Source: Hetaerina americana (Eukaryota; Arthropoda; Insecta; Odonata; Calopterygidae). From it: a stretch of 64,000 nt of DNA. Below the pieces are notes generated by a model that searched no databases, was not told where the DNA came from, and saw only the letters and a program-made list of their open reading frames with translations. Positions 11,675-24,100 of the stretch are shown piece after piece. The position numbers were made by a program, and so were the translations under genes. Location: positions 85,699,969 through 85,763,968 of the forward strand of contig JAKTNV010000005.1 of NCBI GenBank assembly GCA_022747635.1. The letters run 5' to 3'. The stretch's first letter is position 1, and every line of letters starts with the position of its first letter.

Positions 11675-14600
11675 GTAAGTGGCGAGTTCGCTTATCATAC
11701 TAGGGTGATGGGAAATCCCAATATGTGCTCAAACAAAACACCAATAGAGGGCGCCCGGCGGCATTTCCGTGAGCACCCAATCTTGCGTAATAATTTCCAT
11801 CAGTAATTATTTATCATCAAACAATAATGATAATGGGAAAATTTTGGATTGTGTACGTATCAAAATTTAGGCACATATTATCTCACTTGGTATCCCTACT
11901 TGTCTCCATTTATTGCTATGGGAAATGTCAAAAAAACGAATAATCTCCATGGATACCATTATAAACATTAAATGGAAGAGTAAAAGTTCGCGTCGCTCCA
12001 TCTTGTGATGCTGCAATTAATACACTATTCTCAGGAAAAAGGTGTCAAGACCAAGAATAAATACGATTTATGAAATGTTTTAAATATATTTTATATATAA
12101 GTAATAATGCGTTGGCTACACAGTCGGGAATCGGGAAAATGTTGTGAATTATTCGTTGTGAATATTATTAACAATAAGAAGTTCGATGCGTAAATCGAGA
12201 GTATAGCATGGGGACAGGAAAGTCCCGATGAGGACGATGTTTCTTGTTCCGCCCGCGGCGCCCTATTAAAAAGTCCAAATCTATATAATGAAACCGACTT
12301 CATTGACCCGCGAAGCGACTACGGATGGTAATGGGGAAAATGCGCAGTTAATCAGATCACGAACACGTGGGAGACAAATCGGGGACAAGGGCGGCATGTT
12401 CGTAGGGAAAAATTTGGGAACGGCAGTCCATAAAACGAATGACCGCCTTGTATTTTTTACATTATCTTTCAGTAATTCATGATACTCGTATTTCATTTTC
12501 TTCGCTTTTGCGTTTTAATCCCTCCCGATATATCATGTTTAAAAATTGCATGTTTTATAGGGTACCACGGATTATCATTTGTTGAAATTAGAACAATGAA
12601 ATTAGCCCTGAAAAAAATAAAATAAAATAATGAGCGATTGGTGAATTTTACCGGGCGATCGAATACGGCCATTGGTCATTATTTTACTCCTGAAACTTAT
12701 CTGTAATGTCTCACCTTTCGGTATCAGTCTGTCCTGTCAACATCAGTTATTTTAGAGAATATCTAGCCACCTCTATGATTTTAAGATCATGACACGTGAA
12801 AAACAATGATGGCCTAAATATCCTGATTGCATTAGTCGCGGAGACAACGTCGCAAACCAAACTTTTCATGACTTCAATGAAAATTAGAGGCAGGGGTAAA
12901 ATGGCCTTCCTGCATCTATCCGAAATATTGGATATGCGTTTCCATTCGGGAATTACAGGGGTAATAGCGTTATGATCAAGTATGTTGCATCGAGATGTCA
13001 CGTAGATCTCACTATGGTAAAATTTTCTAAACTTTTAACCCTGAGTACACTTGATCAAGTGATGATGAAAACACAGTCTTACCATACTGGTTTCCATCTA
13101 AATTGATATTGAAAATCTTAGATTTTATACTTGCTGTAATGGCAATGGAGGAGTACTATCAGAATAATTGTGGATACATAAATATGCATAGCAATTACTT
13201 GCGAAAAACTGATTAGTGTCCGTAGTTATACAAAAATTGTAAATGTGTCAACATAGCACCACCTACCCTCCTTCGTTTAAATGATTTTAATTGATTTGCC
13301 GGAAAAAACAGCCGAAATCGCATATTTTCAAAAATTGTCGCCCCTGAACTAGTCCAAAATATGTTTTAGAGTCCGTTTCAAAAATAAATAAGACCCTCTT
13401 AGAGAACGTAAAAACTCTGCGTTTATTCACATCATATCAGTTTAAGATAAACGCATGAGTGGGTGTTTCACTACGTTTCATCCCTCGTCATCAATAAATT
13501 AACCAAGGTGACACATTGACTGGCACCGTCACGATCCAAACTTCCTTAATTGATATGGATCTGTACATTAATTTGTTTAATATTGTCTGCGCGGTCGAAT
13601 GAATCAAATACAGACACTCCTTAAAATGCATCGCCCATATATATTTTTGACGATGGTGTCCTCGCGGAATTGGCTCGCTAGCGCCCATTTTTACGAGCCA
13701 ATCACGTTTAGTTACATCATCGCGGTACGTTTAATTAATAATAATAATACTGAAACCCCACCGTACTCCTGTTAGGCGCCTGCCACATTTATAGAATAGT
13801 CTCAATCCCTCTGGCACCTACTCTCAAGGAGGGCCTCGCGTAGGGGCGAGTTGATTCACCCGCGAAAATGCATCCCTAAAGGTCATAATTCTCTAATTCT
13901 AACGGAGGCAAGGCGTCAGGTATGTGGGGGGGGGGGATGGCGGATATAAGATCGGAAGTGGAAGTGGAGCGTCGAAATTCATGTCTTCTTGTAAATGTCT
14001 AATGGGTTAATTCCATGGTGGGAATGGCCAATCAATCCCCTTGTTGATCCGGGAGAAAGGCAAACATCGTTTTGAATATATTGGGTGAAGAGAGATGAAG
14101 TTGAATTTGAGAAATCGGGAGAAGACCGAAAGCACGAATGGAAGATATATGGAGAGGTAGCTGTATAGATGTATAGAAATGACGCCGACATAGAAGGTGG
14201 AATGCCTCGGTAGGCGGGATAGAGGAAGGTTTTGGAAGAGCAATTTGCAATTCAATGGCATTTAAACTTAAAAAACTATCTACAAGCAATCAATATCAAT
14301 GAAGTGAATAAATGTAGCACGAATGACGCTGTGTTAAAAGTATTAAATTTTACCATAGTTTGACATGTATTAGGGCTAAAGATATTTGCACAATTATCAT
14401 AAATTAGTCCACTAAGTTCCTATATAATAATCCTATCCTATATAATAAACTTACCGTGATGGGTGTAAGAGTTACTATCGTCCCTAACCATAAAGGTATG
14501 TAGAAATAACAAAAATCCGAAGAAGGAATAAATCAAAAGCAAACAAGTGAGCGTTCAATGAATACATAGGACATAATTGCCGTTAGGAACCGTCCAAAAC

Positions 14601-15230
14601 TTAACTACGACAGGTATGCCCATGAATGTGATGGTAATTTTCCTTGCCCTCATTACAATATAATTGTACTTAATAGCCACTTCTTTAGTGCCCAGCGACC
14701 CCTCCTTACTTTCGACTTTCCTATCAGATAGTAAGTGACCAGACCCACGAGGAGCAGACAAGAAACTTTTTTTGAATCTTGCAAGAAATAGGCAAATTTA
14801 TTACCTCCGTCTTCTTCCTCCGTTTGCACCTCTTCTTATTGCTAATGCGTTATGCACGCCGCAATATGTTATTCTCACCAGTACATGGCCGTGTAAATCC
14901 CTCTTCTTCCATCCATGTGATTGAAATACAATCCAGATACGGATAATATCGTGAAAAACTCACTGCGTTATTCATTTTTTATTTCATTTATTAATAATTT
15001 TATAAGGCTCCAGAGCCAACGGAAGATTACATGAGTTCCGTAATAAAATACACACGCGATTGATTACCTAAAAAATTTTCAAAATAAACCTAAAGATTTT
15101 TATTATTGTTAATAGTTTTATGTATGGTACTTTCTAATTTTATCTGCCCATGTCATTACCTTTGTAAGCTATATAATATTGTTGTATTGAACTCATAAAT
15201 GCTGCGACAATGTAAACATTTGTGTGTCAT
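11675..15230. other. non-coding, probable intron 1 of the SLC17 gene
   Basis: AT-rich, with an ATA-type microsatellite near 13735-13750 and a short G-run near 13926. No recognisable gene. If 11571-11674 is the upstream exon, this is intronic. Confidence 0.35.
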
Positions 15231-15234
15231 TCTC

Positions 15235-15785
15235 AGAAGAAACATTTGTCCTGTCAGCTGTCATTTCCGCGGTCAGCAAGATGATACCTCTGCGTTCGCG
15301 CGCAGCTTTAATCGGTCAACGTTACGCGTTCGCGTTCGCTGTGGTCGTCGTAGTTGATATCGATGTATAATCCCTGGATCTGCTTGAAGTGGCCCTCCGC
15401 TCGACTTTCTCTCAGTAGGGATATTTCTTCACGCGCGCGAGGGCACCTCCGTTCGCAACCATCTTCTTTGCCTTCCACATTAGCCATCAGCAAAAAGCAA
15501 TGGTGGACCAAAATTTGTCCGACATTTGAGTATATCCCGCAGCGTCGTCCTCCATGGACTTCAATCTTCGCCCGCTCTTCGTATATTTAATTCATCCGGT
15601 CATTCGATCCGTCCATTACGAGCTTCGTCGTCTATCTGTGGTGACCGCATTCGTATATCCAATTCTTTCAATCTCAAACACCCTCGGCTACTACAAACGC
15701 TTACGCAAAGCATACGAACTTCGCATGCCTGTGGTAATGGATTGCTTTCATGAATTCGATACTTAATGCGTTTTGTTGCCAATGA
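15235..15785. other. CpG-rich island-like segment
   Basis: This stretch is visibly richer in CpG than its surroundings (gcgttcgcgcgcagc, ttacgcgttcgcgttcgc, cacgcgcgcgagg). Frames are open on both strands, for example minus 15308-15511, which ends LYIDINYDDHSERERV. I recognise no protein family. It could be a promoter or first exon of an alternative transcript, or an old insertion. Confidence 0.35.
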
Positions 15786-15789
15786 ATAA

Positions 15790-16010
15790 GGTCTGGGCAT
15801 GTTAAGAGAAGGTAAAAGGTTGTTCAGAGAAATTATAAGGATTGAAAGGCAAGTGGATACAGGAGACACTAGAGATGGGCAAAGGGATGATGAAGACGGT
15901 GATGTAGGAGGGAGGTAGTTGGGAAATCAATATAGAGGGAGGAAAAGAATAGACATTTGGAATGGAATGAAGGGAGGTAGAAAGTACATAGAACTTAAGA
16001 ACGAATTTTT
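15790..16010 (+). mobile_element. LINE 3'-end remnant
   Basis: The plus-strand frame reads GMLREGKRLFREIIRIERQV and later RKRIDIWNGMKGGRKYIEL. This resembles the terminal block of the other LINE copies in the window (compare GLKGGRKYVEL on the minus strand at 2.8 kb). Confidence 0.55.
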
Positions 16011-16019
16011 ATAATATGC

Positions 16020-19000
16020 AGTAAGTTGCTTAAGGATATTTTGTGTCGTGTTAGTTATGGCTTATTGGGTACAGTCGTGTGAAGTCCTGTGTCTTTCTTA
16101 ATTCTACCTCAACCCGGTAGTCTAATGCTAATATGAGTAGATATTTTTTTTGTAGAATTTTTATGGCTTCCGCTACACTTCCATGTCCCTCTTTGGTGTT
16201 CTTTCACTTGCGGTCCTACTCATTCGTCACGCCATGACGCGCATAGCCGAATTCTCTCAAGGTGTCAGTTACTCATTTATTAAAAATTGAATCGCAGTTT
16301 ATCTTCCACAGATTACTTGTTTTTAAATGTTGGTTGCTATCCATTACTTTATTTTTGCCTGCCGGCAATAGCCCAACCCTGCCCCATAAGCAAGGTGGGA
16401 ATAGAAAAGGAAGCCGACCCTGGCATATCTTAAGCCATTGCCTGCCACACTTGAATTGGTTTCCATCACCACGATAATCAACGTGAAGGTCGGCTGTTGG
16501 CATGCCAGGAGGGTCGAGTTCAACTCGCACTAACCCCATTGCGGTGTGTAAAATTATCTCAATGACATTGAAATACGAGTAAGTGATGCTTGAAGCCTGT
16601 GCCGCCCGCGGTTTCCAACTGAGAACTGTTCCCCAGAAGAATCAAACCACTTGGATGTTTAGCTGAAGGTGTCAGAATTATTGTCCGGATTTTAACCCAG
16701 AACGTTGAGTGCCCGAAGGCTCAACCCAAAAAAAGCCTCCTTTTTGTTTTTTTTTTTTGATAGAAGAGAGAACACCAAATGGAAAATGCTTTTTTTCTCG
16801 ACCAACTTTGGAATTCTTTATGTGCAGACATATTTTCAGGAAATAAACATTTAACTTTTCATCTCAGCAGTGCACCAAGAGGGCAAAAATACAACATTTT
16901 GGATGGGCAATTACAATAATATTTCATGAATAAGATTTCATATTCGAAGTTTGTATCGCAGCACATGGGGTTCACAAAAAATGGGATGCGTCTCCATTTT
17001 CGGTCATCACTGTGACTTCAATGGACCCATTATGATCGGTGGATAATACTAATTCATTGGGAAAGTCAATTTTAGGAATATGCACAAATTACAGGAGTAA
17101 ATAAAGTGAAGATGACGTTTTCCTATTTAAATTTCCGTGTGAGTACGGATTGTGATTAGTCATCGATGTATGTTAAGAGGAATTTTAGGAAGTAAGGGGT
17201 CGTCTAGACAAGATTTGCCTGGTTTATTAGACCACATTTTGATCCTCTCCTTGTCCAACTACATCCGTTTCTACTCTTTCGCAGACCTTCATTACGCACT
17301 AAAAACGGCTTCTCAAATTCCCATCCGCCACCCAAAAAGGGTAAAATTTAATTGAAATTGCTGTTTAGAAGAAAAAACTTACTCGAATTTTCTTCCCTTA
17401 TTTCAATTTTGTGGCAGCGTTGGATTACATGGATCACAATTTAATGAGAAAATCGGAAACCCAGTAGTGTGTTATACTAGAAAAAATTCTAATTTCTAAG
17501 GGATATAAAATTCTAGTTGCTCCACTCTATTAAAAGGAAACGCCTCAATAAAAGGTTCATTAAACTATACACTAAACGTTTTAAAGAAGTGCTGAATTCT
17601 GAAGAAATCAAATATTTTTTTGCGCTCGTATTGCTCCTAAAAATCCCACAAGATAGAAATACTTGCTGAAGAACGCTTTTAACATGCATTAAATTTATAA
17701 TCCCGAACATATTAACAATAGAAATGAATCGCCCGAATTTTTATAATCACATCTAATCCCTCGACATATTTAGGTTGGCCAGCGACAGGGAAAGCCGGAA
17801 AAAGTAAGTGAATTCTGGGGAAAATCGTAGTCTTCTATAGAAGGATTTGTTTATGTATTTAATAGCAGATTATTATTCCTTAGTCCTGAATAAAATGACG
17901 CAAAATATCCGTTAACCCCGTTATACGTACGTATTACAATAACTCATAGCTTCTGAGGTCACGCGCTGCCCAAAAATGGATACATAAAATCGGCAAGGCC
18001 AGGCATATACGTGACCTTAAGACTGGATGATCCCTTTTGTTAACGCATTGACGGTATTGACGATATATATAACGTTTGGTGGTGAATAGTGGGCAAGATA
18101 ATGATTGTTGATACGACTAACAGGGCCAATTGAGGAGTCAGCTTGTTGTAGAAAGTGTGGGGCTTTTGTTTGGTGAAGCAGGCTTTCCAACCAGCCGACC
18201 GTATTGAGAGATCCGTTTTGTTTGGGAGTGAGACCTCAATTTGATTGCACTGTCTGGCATTAGGAAAGGTGGAGGAACCCAAATCCTCTTTTAAATTAAG
18301 GACGATAAACAGTGTGACGCTCACTTTCAATCAACTGCATGCTGAAAAGGATCTGGCAGATACTTGGTTGAGACTTCCTTCCTCGAATCGGCCCGCAGCC
18401 ATTAAGAAACACTGCTATGTGGCGGTTGATTGGGTAAACCCGTCTCCCATGCCAGATTGTGCAGCGACTGTGGATTCGAAACTCTATGCCCTTATAAGGG
18501 CAAATTGTCCCCCAGTGGGCGTCTTTTCTCTGCGTGTTGTCAAAATGTCTAATCGTTGTTTTGGTTAAGTACCTCACATATCAGCAGAAAAGTTGTCAAT
18601 TTAGTACGTAAAAAAAGGAGCAATATCACGTCTCCATTACGTATGAATCGCCCGTTTTCCCCATCTATTAGCTATACACCCTCGGGTCGTTAACAGAAGA
18701 TGACCGGTGGTCTGAAATCACGTATACATATGTGGCCTTCGTCGCTTTTACGCGTCCATATTTGGGCAGTTGGCAATTTTCTTGATTCCTCTTAACGCCT
18801 GGATCTTCGGAGTAGGCTCCAATGCCCAAGCCAACTTTTCCTCAAGCGAAATCCACCTTTGTTCAACCCTTACCGAAAATTGGCCCGGCCACCCTCTCAA
18901 GAGGCAATCACATACGCTGCCTCTATTATTAATCTCCATACGCTTTCATTCCAATTTTTTTACCAGGCGATAATATCCGAGTTGTTCCCGCCCTCGACCG

Positions 19001-19885
19001 ATCTTGCTCGATTGATAGCAACAACGTGCTTCGATCTACCCCGTGGGACCTCGGCCGAATCAGCATCCTAATCAACCTCGGGAGTGGTCAAAGCGAGAGA
19101 GCAAAGCACCCTCCAGCTTTAATGTTCGCACAATTCCACTCTATTCGCTCGCTCTTCCACGACCTCGAAACGGGTAGAATTGACCACAACTTGATCCCAA
19201 GGACACGTGTAAATGCTGCAGTCAAATGATGTCTAAATGAACAATGTCGACATTGTCTTGGCCCACGACAATTATTCATTGTTTTACCAGGTAAACAATG
19301 TACGCCAAGGGCCAAATCCTTTATTACCCAAAATCTATCGTCAGTGGCTAATTAATCTCATTGTTCCGCAGGAGAGTACACATATATGTGGTTTATTCCT
19401 AGTTCATGATAATTCGCATTGCAAAGACGCTAACGTATGATATACATCAGAGTTTGCCATTGATGGATGTCATACTTCAAGCCCAGCACTATGCGATTGA
19501 CATTTTCTTCCTATTTGGCTGGAAGGACTTTTGAGGGTCCACATTTGGCTCCACCTGGTCTTGAGTCCCAAAGACGATAGCATCATCTACAAGAGCTTTA
19601 TAACATCGACAAAAACCATCCTCCAAGACTTCTTCCTGTTACCCTCTCTTACATTTGCTGTTGATTCTTTTCATTTTAATCTCTTTGTTCGCATTTTTTT
19701 TCAGTTTATTTCCACTTCCCCCAACAGTTAAGGCTCTAAGTGTCTTCATTACTCTGCGCAAGAACTTTAAATCACATACTGATTTGTGAGCAAACTTAAT
19801 CAGATTTGGAAATATTGTCAAGTGGTGTATTGTCAGAAAAGCGAAATAATTAAAAATATAATTATATTTTATATTTGGTTATGGT
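16020..19885. other. no gene recognised; several unassigned short frames
   Basis: The longest frame (18245-18568, +, 107 aa, containing LADTWLRLPSSNRPAAIKK) is overlapped by an equally open minus frame at 18296-18577 and has no family I can name. 18.7-19.3 kb is somewhat richer in G+C. Probably intronic or intergenic. Confidence 0.35.
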
Positions 19886-19889
19886 ATAA

Positions 19890-20175
19890 AGAAGGGGACG
19901 CGGTGATCCATGAGTAGAGCATTGGACTACTGACTGGAGGGTCCGGGTTCGATTCCCAGGCAAGTCTCTCTGGGCATCTGTAGCTCCACAGAAGCTATGC
20001 GATATTTTGGATACCAGATCTTCTGTGGAAACCATAACTGGCACATTATAAAGAACTGGGGCCCCCCTACCCAGATGTATGAATTTCACATGCTCTTGGG
20101 CTTAGTACTGGGTGAACTCTATCATCACCTACCAAACCAACCTCCGGGTTGATTACTGTGTTTATGGTTTATTGT
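19890..20175 (+). mobile_element. tRNA-derived SINE (family 1, copy A)
   Basis: The head resembles a tRNA gene. An A-box-like gagtagagcattggactact is followed by a perfect B box, gggttcgattccc (19942-19954). The non-tRNA body runs through aggcaagtctctctgggcat and ends near cctccgggttgattactgtg and tttatggttta. A more diverged copy lies at 29855-30108. The head lacks a credible anticodon arm and acceptor pairing, so it is a SINE and not a functional tRNA gene. Confidence 0.75.
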
Positions 20176-20621
20176 ATTAAGAATATTTTTTTCTATATTA
20201 ATTAGATTTACTGTAATCCTTATCAAGGTCATTGCAGGATCCAAAATTCCAAAAAGGAGTAGAAAAACTTGCTTAAAATTAGTTATAATTCTATAGATAG
20301 ATTGAGGTAGTGTTTAATAACCTTGGGTAGTAGTAGTAGTTATTATGGTAGGTGACCAACAGCCGAGATCATTTGCACCATTAGGAGTACGTATTTCGGC
20401 AGGAGTTTTTTCACACTTCTAATGCCAATAAGCCTTCTGGTACACCTTTGGAATTTATTTTTGCACTGAGCTAAGAATCCTTTAATACCGCTAAGCATGC
20501 CAACCCCATTAGTTACCCTCTACTCTGACTTCTAATAGGAGGTATTGGTTGAAGGTGGAAACTGACTAGCTGCACCTGTTGTGAGTGACCATGATTTGGA
20601 GGTGCCCACTAGTGATGGTGC

Positions 20622-20649
20622 CTACCAGTAGATATATATCTACTGGTAG
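20622..20649. repeat. perfect 28-bp palindrome
   Basis: The sequence starts ctaccagtagatat and is exactly its own reverse complement across 28 bases, centred on atatat. Weaker outer pairing (cactagtg / cactagt) extends it. It could form a cruciform or be a fossil of a foldback insertion. No function is assigned. Confidence 0.85.
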
Positions 20650-20840
20650 ACACTAGTATCTATCTATAATATTGTATCTTGCAAAAGAAATCATCCTTCC
20701 CATGATCCATGTCTACAAATCAGCCTTGGCAAATAAATTATAATCTCCTTGACTTTTAAATGACTCTGTTACATGTACTGCTGTACTTGTGTTTCATTAT
20801 TGTCACCCTCTCATTCCTCGATTTTCCAATTTCCTCACAG

Positions 20841-21124
20841 GCAAAAGACGAGTGCGATGTCACTATATCCCAGCGAGGGTGGTCCTAGCCATTGTCTCCT
20901 TCTTTGGTTTCTTCATGAACCAAATGCTCCGAGTCAATATCAACATTGCCATTGTTGCTATGGTCAATGGATCTAGTCATAGTCCAATGGTTAACAATTT
21001 AACCATTGGTAATGAATCAACAGACTCAGGTCTACTAGAAGGGACGTGCATTCAGTATTCTACAAAAAACAATTTATTTTTCAATGGCACACTAGAAGTG
21101 ATCAACTCAACTGGAATTGAGGAG
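20841..21124 (+). CDS. SLC17 exon: TM1 and glycosylated luminal loop
   Basis: The acceptor ttcctcacag ends at 20840 and the donor gtaaaa starts at 21125. The exon enters in phase 1 (GC completes a glycine codon), so an upstream coding exon must exist. TM1 is ARVVLAIVSFFGFFMNQML, followed by RVNINIAIVAMVNGSS. The loop contains NGSS, NLT, NEST, NGT and NST sequons, typical of the large first loop of SLC17 proteins. Confidence 0.88.
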
Positions 21125-24100
21125 GTAAAATAATGTGTTCTTTCATAAAAATGAGTATTAAAATGTAATTTAGATGGATGCAAATATTTTTTAATATTTT
21201 TTTGCAAATATAAAATTTAATTTAGCAATGGAGGTTAGATAATATTTGAATGTCTAAATAAATACTTTTAAGAGCACAGAATCACAGCTCTATGTCAAAC
21301 TCATCCCTTGTTTTAAATTTAATGCTTTCTAAAAAGTATAATACAAGTTATGAACACCTTGTTAAATAATTATCAGCAATCAACTCATAATTATCACCAA
21401 TATTTGTGGGCACAGATTGAGAACTATAAGTAGTGCAAAAGGAAGGTGAAGTTAAAGAAAATACATGGTAAATTCATATAGTAAATTTAAACAAATGATA
21501 AAGGTTCACGGGCAGTTAAGGGGAAAGGAAGAATATATTTTCTAAAATTTTAGCATCACCTGAAATATTAAACCGATAGGAAGGCACAGAGAAAGGAGAG
21601 GTGTTCAATTGGGACAGCATTGAGCAAGGAATGGTGATTGGGGCACTCTACTGGACTTACGTGATTAGTTTGGTGCCTGGTGCCATGCTGGCAAATGTTA
21701 TTGGACCAAAATTGGTATTTGGTGGTGCCAACTTGATGAGTGCTCTTCTGGCACTCCTGACTCCATTTGCTGCCAAGAGTGGCTTCAACTTCCTGCTGCT
21801 GGTCCGAATTCTTCAGGGATTGTTTTCGGTAAGTGTCGCTGTTTTCAATTGCTCCCAAGATATGTCCAGGAGATGTGTAACCTTTGGTCTGACAAACCAG
21901 AATTATTGTAAACATCCCAACTTAGAAGTACATGGTTAATTGCTTTCAATGGGTTGGTCATTTATAAGCATCATTTTTATTGTTCATCCGCTGGTAGTAG
22001 CTATTATGCATTTACTCTTTAAGGATCATTAAAAGTAAAAGAGGAGAAAATGACAAATATATGGCATTAGGAAGTTGAATGAAAAGCAATCTGCCAGAGC
22101 AGTCATGATAATATATAATTCAGAGAAAGTCATTAAAAAATTAATTAAAATTTTTTCAATGCATAAAAGAGAATTTTCGAAGGAATAAAATGGTGAAAAG
22201 TTAGTGAATATGCTCAAGAAAAAGGTATTGGATTGGATGGTAACTCATCATTTTCCTAACCTTAACAAAAAATCAGACAATGGGAGAAAGAGTAGCAGAT
22301 TGATATTCAGGACAATGGGTATAAATAGCAGGGCATTGAGACAGACCATGCTTTCAATTATCACCAACATTTTGATGCATAAGTGATGATAATGAATTAA
22401 ATACCAAGGGTAGGAATTAAAGTTTAGGACCATTGCACTGAAAGAATCAAAAACAATTTAGCAATTGATAAAATTTCAGGCATTAATCAATCTGGAGATT
22501 GCAATGACTGATGAAGAGATTACAGAATAATTTCTATGTGTATATTATGATACACATTACACAATTATGAAATAAAGTCATATGATTCACAAGAAAAGGG
22601 AAAGCTAATTTAATTATTGGATTGAAAGGAAATGAATCAGAAAATGTTGCTGTATTTTGAAGGAAAATGGGCTGCGGCAGTAATTGAATAGTTAGAGGGA
22701 AAGATATCTTTACAAAAAGGAGTTGATGGAAGGGGTTAAGAGATGGCAGAGATCTAGCAGAGGGATTTGTCAAAGCTTTAAAATTGACCGTGGTGTTTTG
22801 TGACTGAGAAACTTGTATTTTAGAAAAGAGGGCAGAAGCCAGTTGAAGGCATTTGAAATGAGTGTGTGGAGATGGATTGAATAATCAGCTGGTGAGGGAG
22901 GGATGTGAAAGTAGAAGTGACGGATGTAGAGTGGAAGTGAAGTTTTTGGGAGCTGAACACTGAAAGAGATAGAACTGAAATGATGGGAGGAGGACAAAAG
23001 GTGGTGGAGAGAGTTGTGAAAGAGAGAGGTAGGGCAATTCTGGGCAGATAATAAAGAACGAAAGGGAATTTTGGATGGCTTTAAAGTTTGGTGTAAAGAA
23101 AGTTAGAATCCAATGAAAGCATCAATCATGGCTGTGACCTTTGTGTCATTGATAAGTGCAGGTATCAGAGTTGATTAATGATGGCCATTATTTTATTGTA
23201 AAGAAAATCCGAAATTAATTTACAAAATACGAGGGTCATCCGGAAAGTAGTACCCGTTCGTGAAATAAAGACACAAAAGTAAATATTAACAAACATAAAA
23301 AATTTTATTTGAAAGAGGATACTTTAAACTACTTCTCAACATAATCTCCAAGCAAATTAAGGCATTTGTCATAACGTGTGACAAGTTTCTGTATTCCTGC
23401 TGCATAGTCCTTCGCCGCCAGCTCATTGAGATACGCGAGGGACCCATCTTGCACAAATTTTTGCATAATGCAGATGGTGTTTAACAATTTCATGAACAAT
23501 TGTTCGAGAAACATTGGGAAAATGCTCACAGATGTCATCAATTGTGACGCGCCGATCGTTCCTCACGAATTCGTCAACTGAGCTCACCAGTTGGTCTGTA
23601 ATGACAGACGGTCTCCCCGAACGCTCATCGTCGTGTGTGTTCCCCCTCCCCATGTTGAAGTTGCGACACCACCGCCGAACAGACGACTCGTCCATTACAT
23701 TGTCTCCATACACCTCCTTTAATTGGCGATGAATATCACATGGGCGAACGTTTCTTGCATTGAGGAATTTAATCACTGCCCTCACTTCACAACTGGCGGC
23801 GTTCTCAATTTTTTTAAACATTGTAAACAATCACAGAAACAACACAGGCAATGCTAGCGTCACGCAACTTGGCTCAGAGAAGGCAGACAAGCCACTGAAG
23901 CTATCTGACCTCGTCCAGCGGCTACTCGCGTCGTCAGCACTTCATGCGGCACGAACGGGTACTACTTTCCGGATGACCCTCGTATATACTCTCTATGGTA
24001 AAAATATTCCACAAGTATTTAGCACATGATTCTTAGTTGTATACATTTACGTGAAATGTATTATTCAAATCATTTTAGGACAATTTATTTGAAAATTAAA

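Noticed and set aside
11606..11806. ATG at 11606 as start codon of the SLC17 gene
   Set aside because: It is in the wrong frame: splicing at 11674 would leave phase 0, whereas the exon at 20841 needs one carried base.
19890..19960. Functional tRNA gene
   Set aside because: The A and B boxes are good, but the cloverleaf (acceptor stem, anticodon arm) does not close, and a similar non-tRNA body follows in a second copy. It is a SINE head.
21589..21590. Alternative acceptor (cacag) for the second SLC17 exon listed
   Set aside because: It would break the frame between the exon ending at 21124 and the one ending at 21828; 21579/21580 keeps phase 0.
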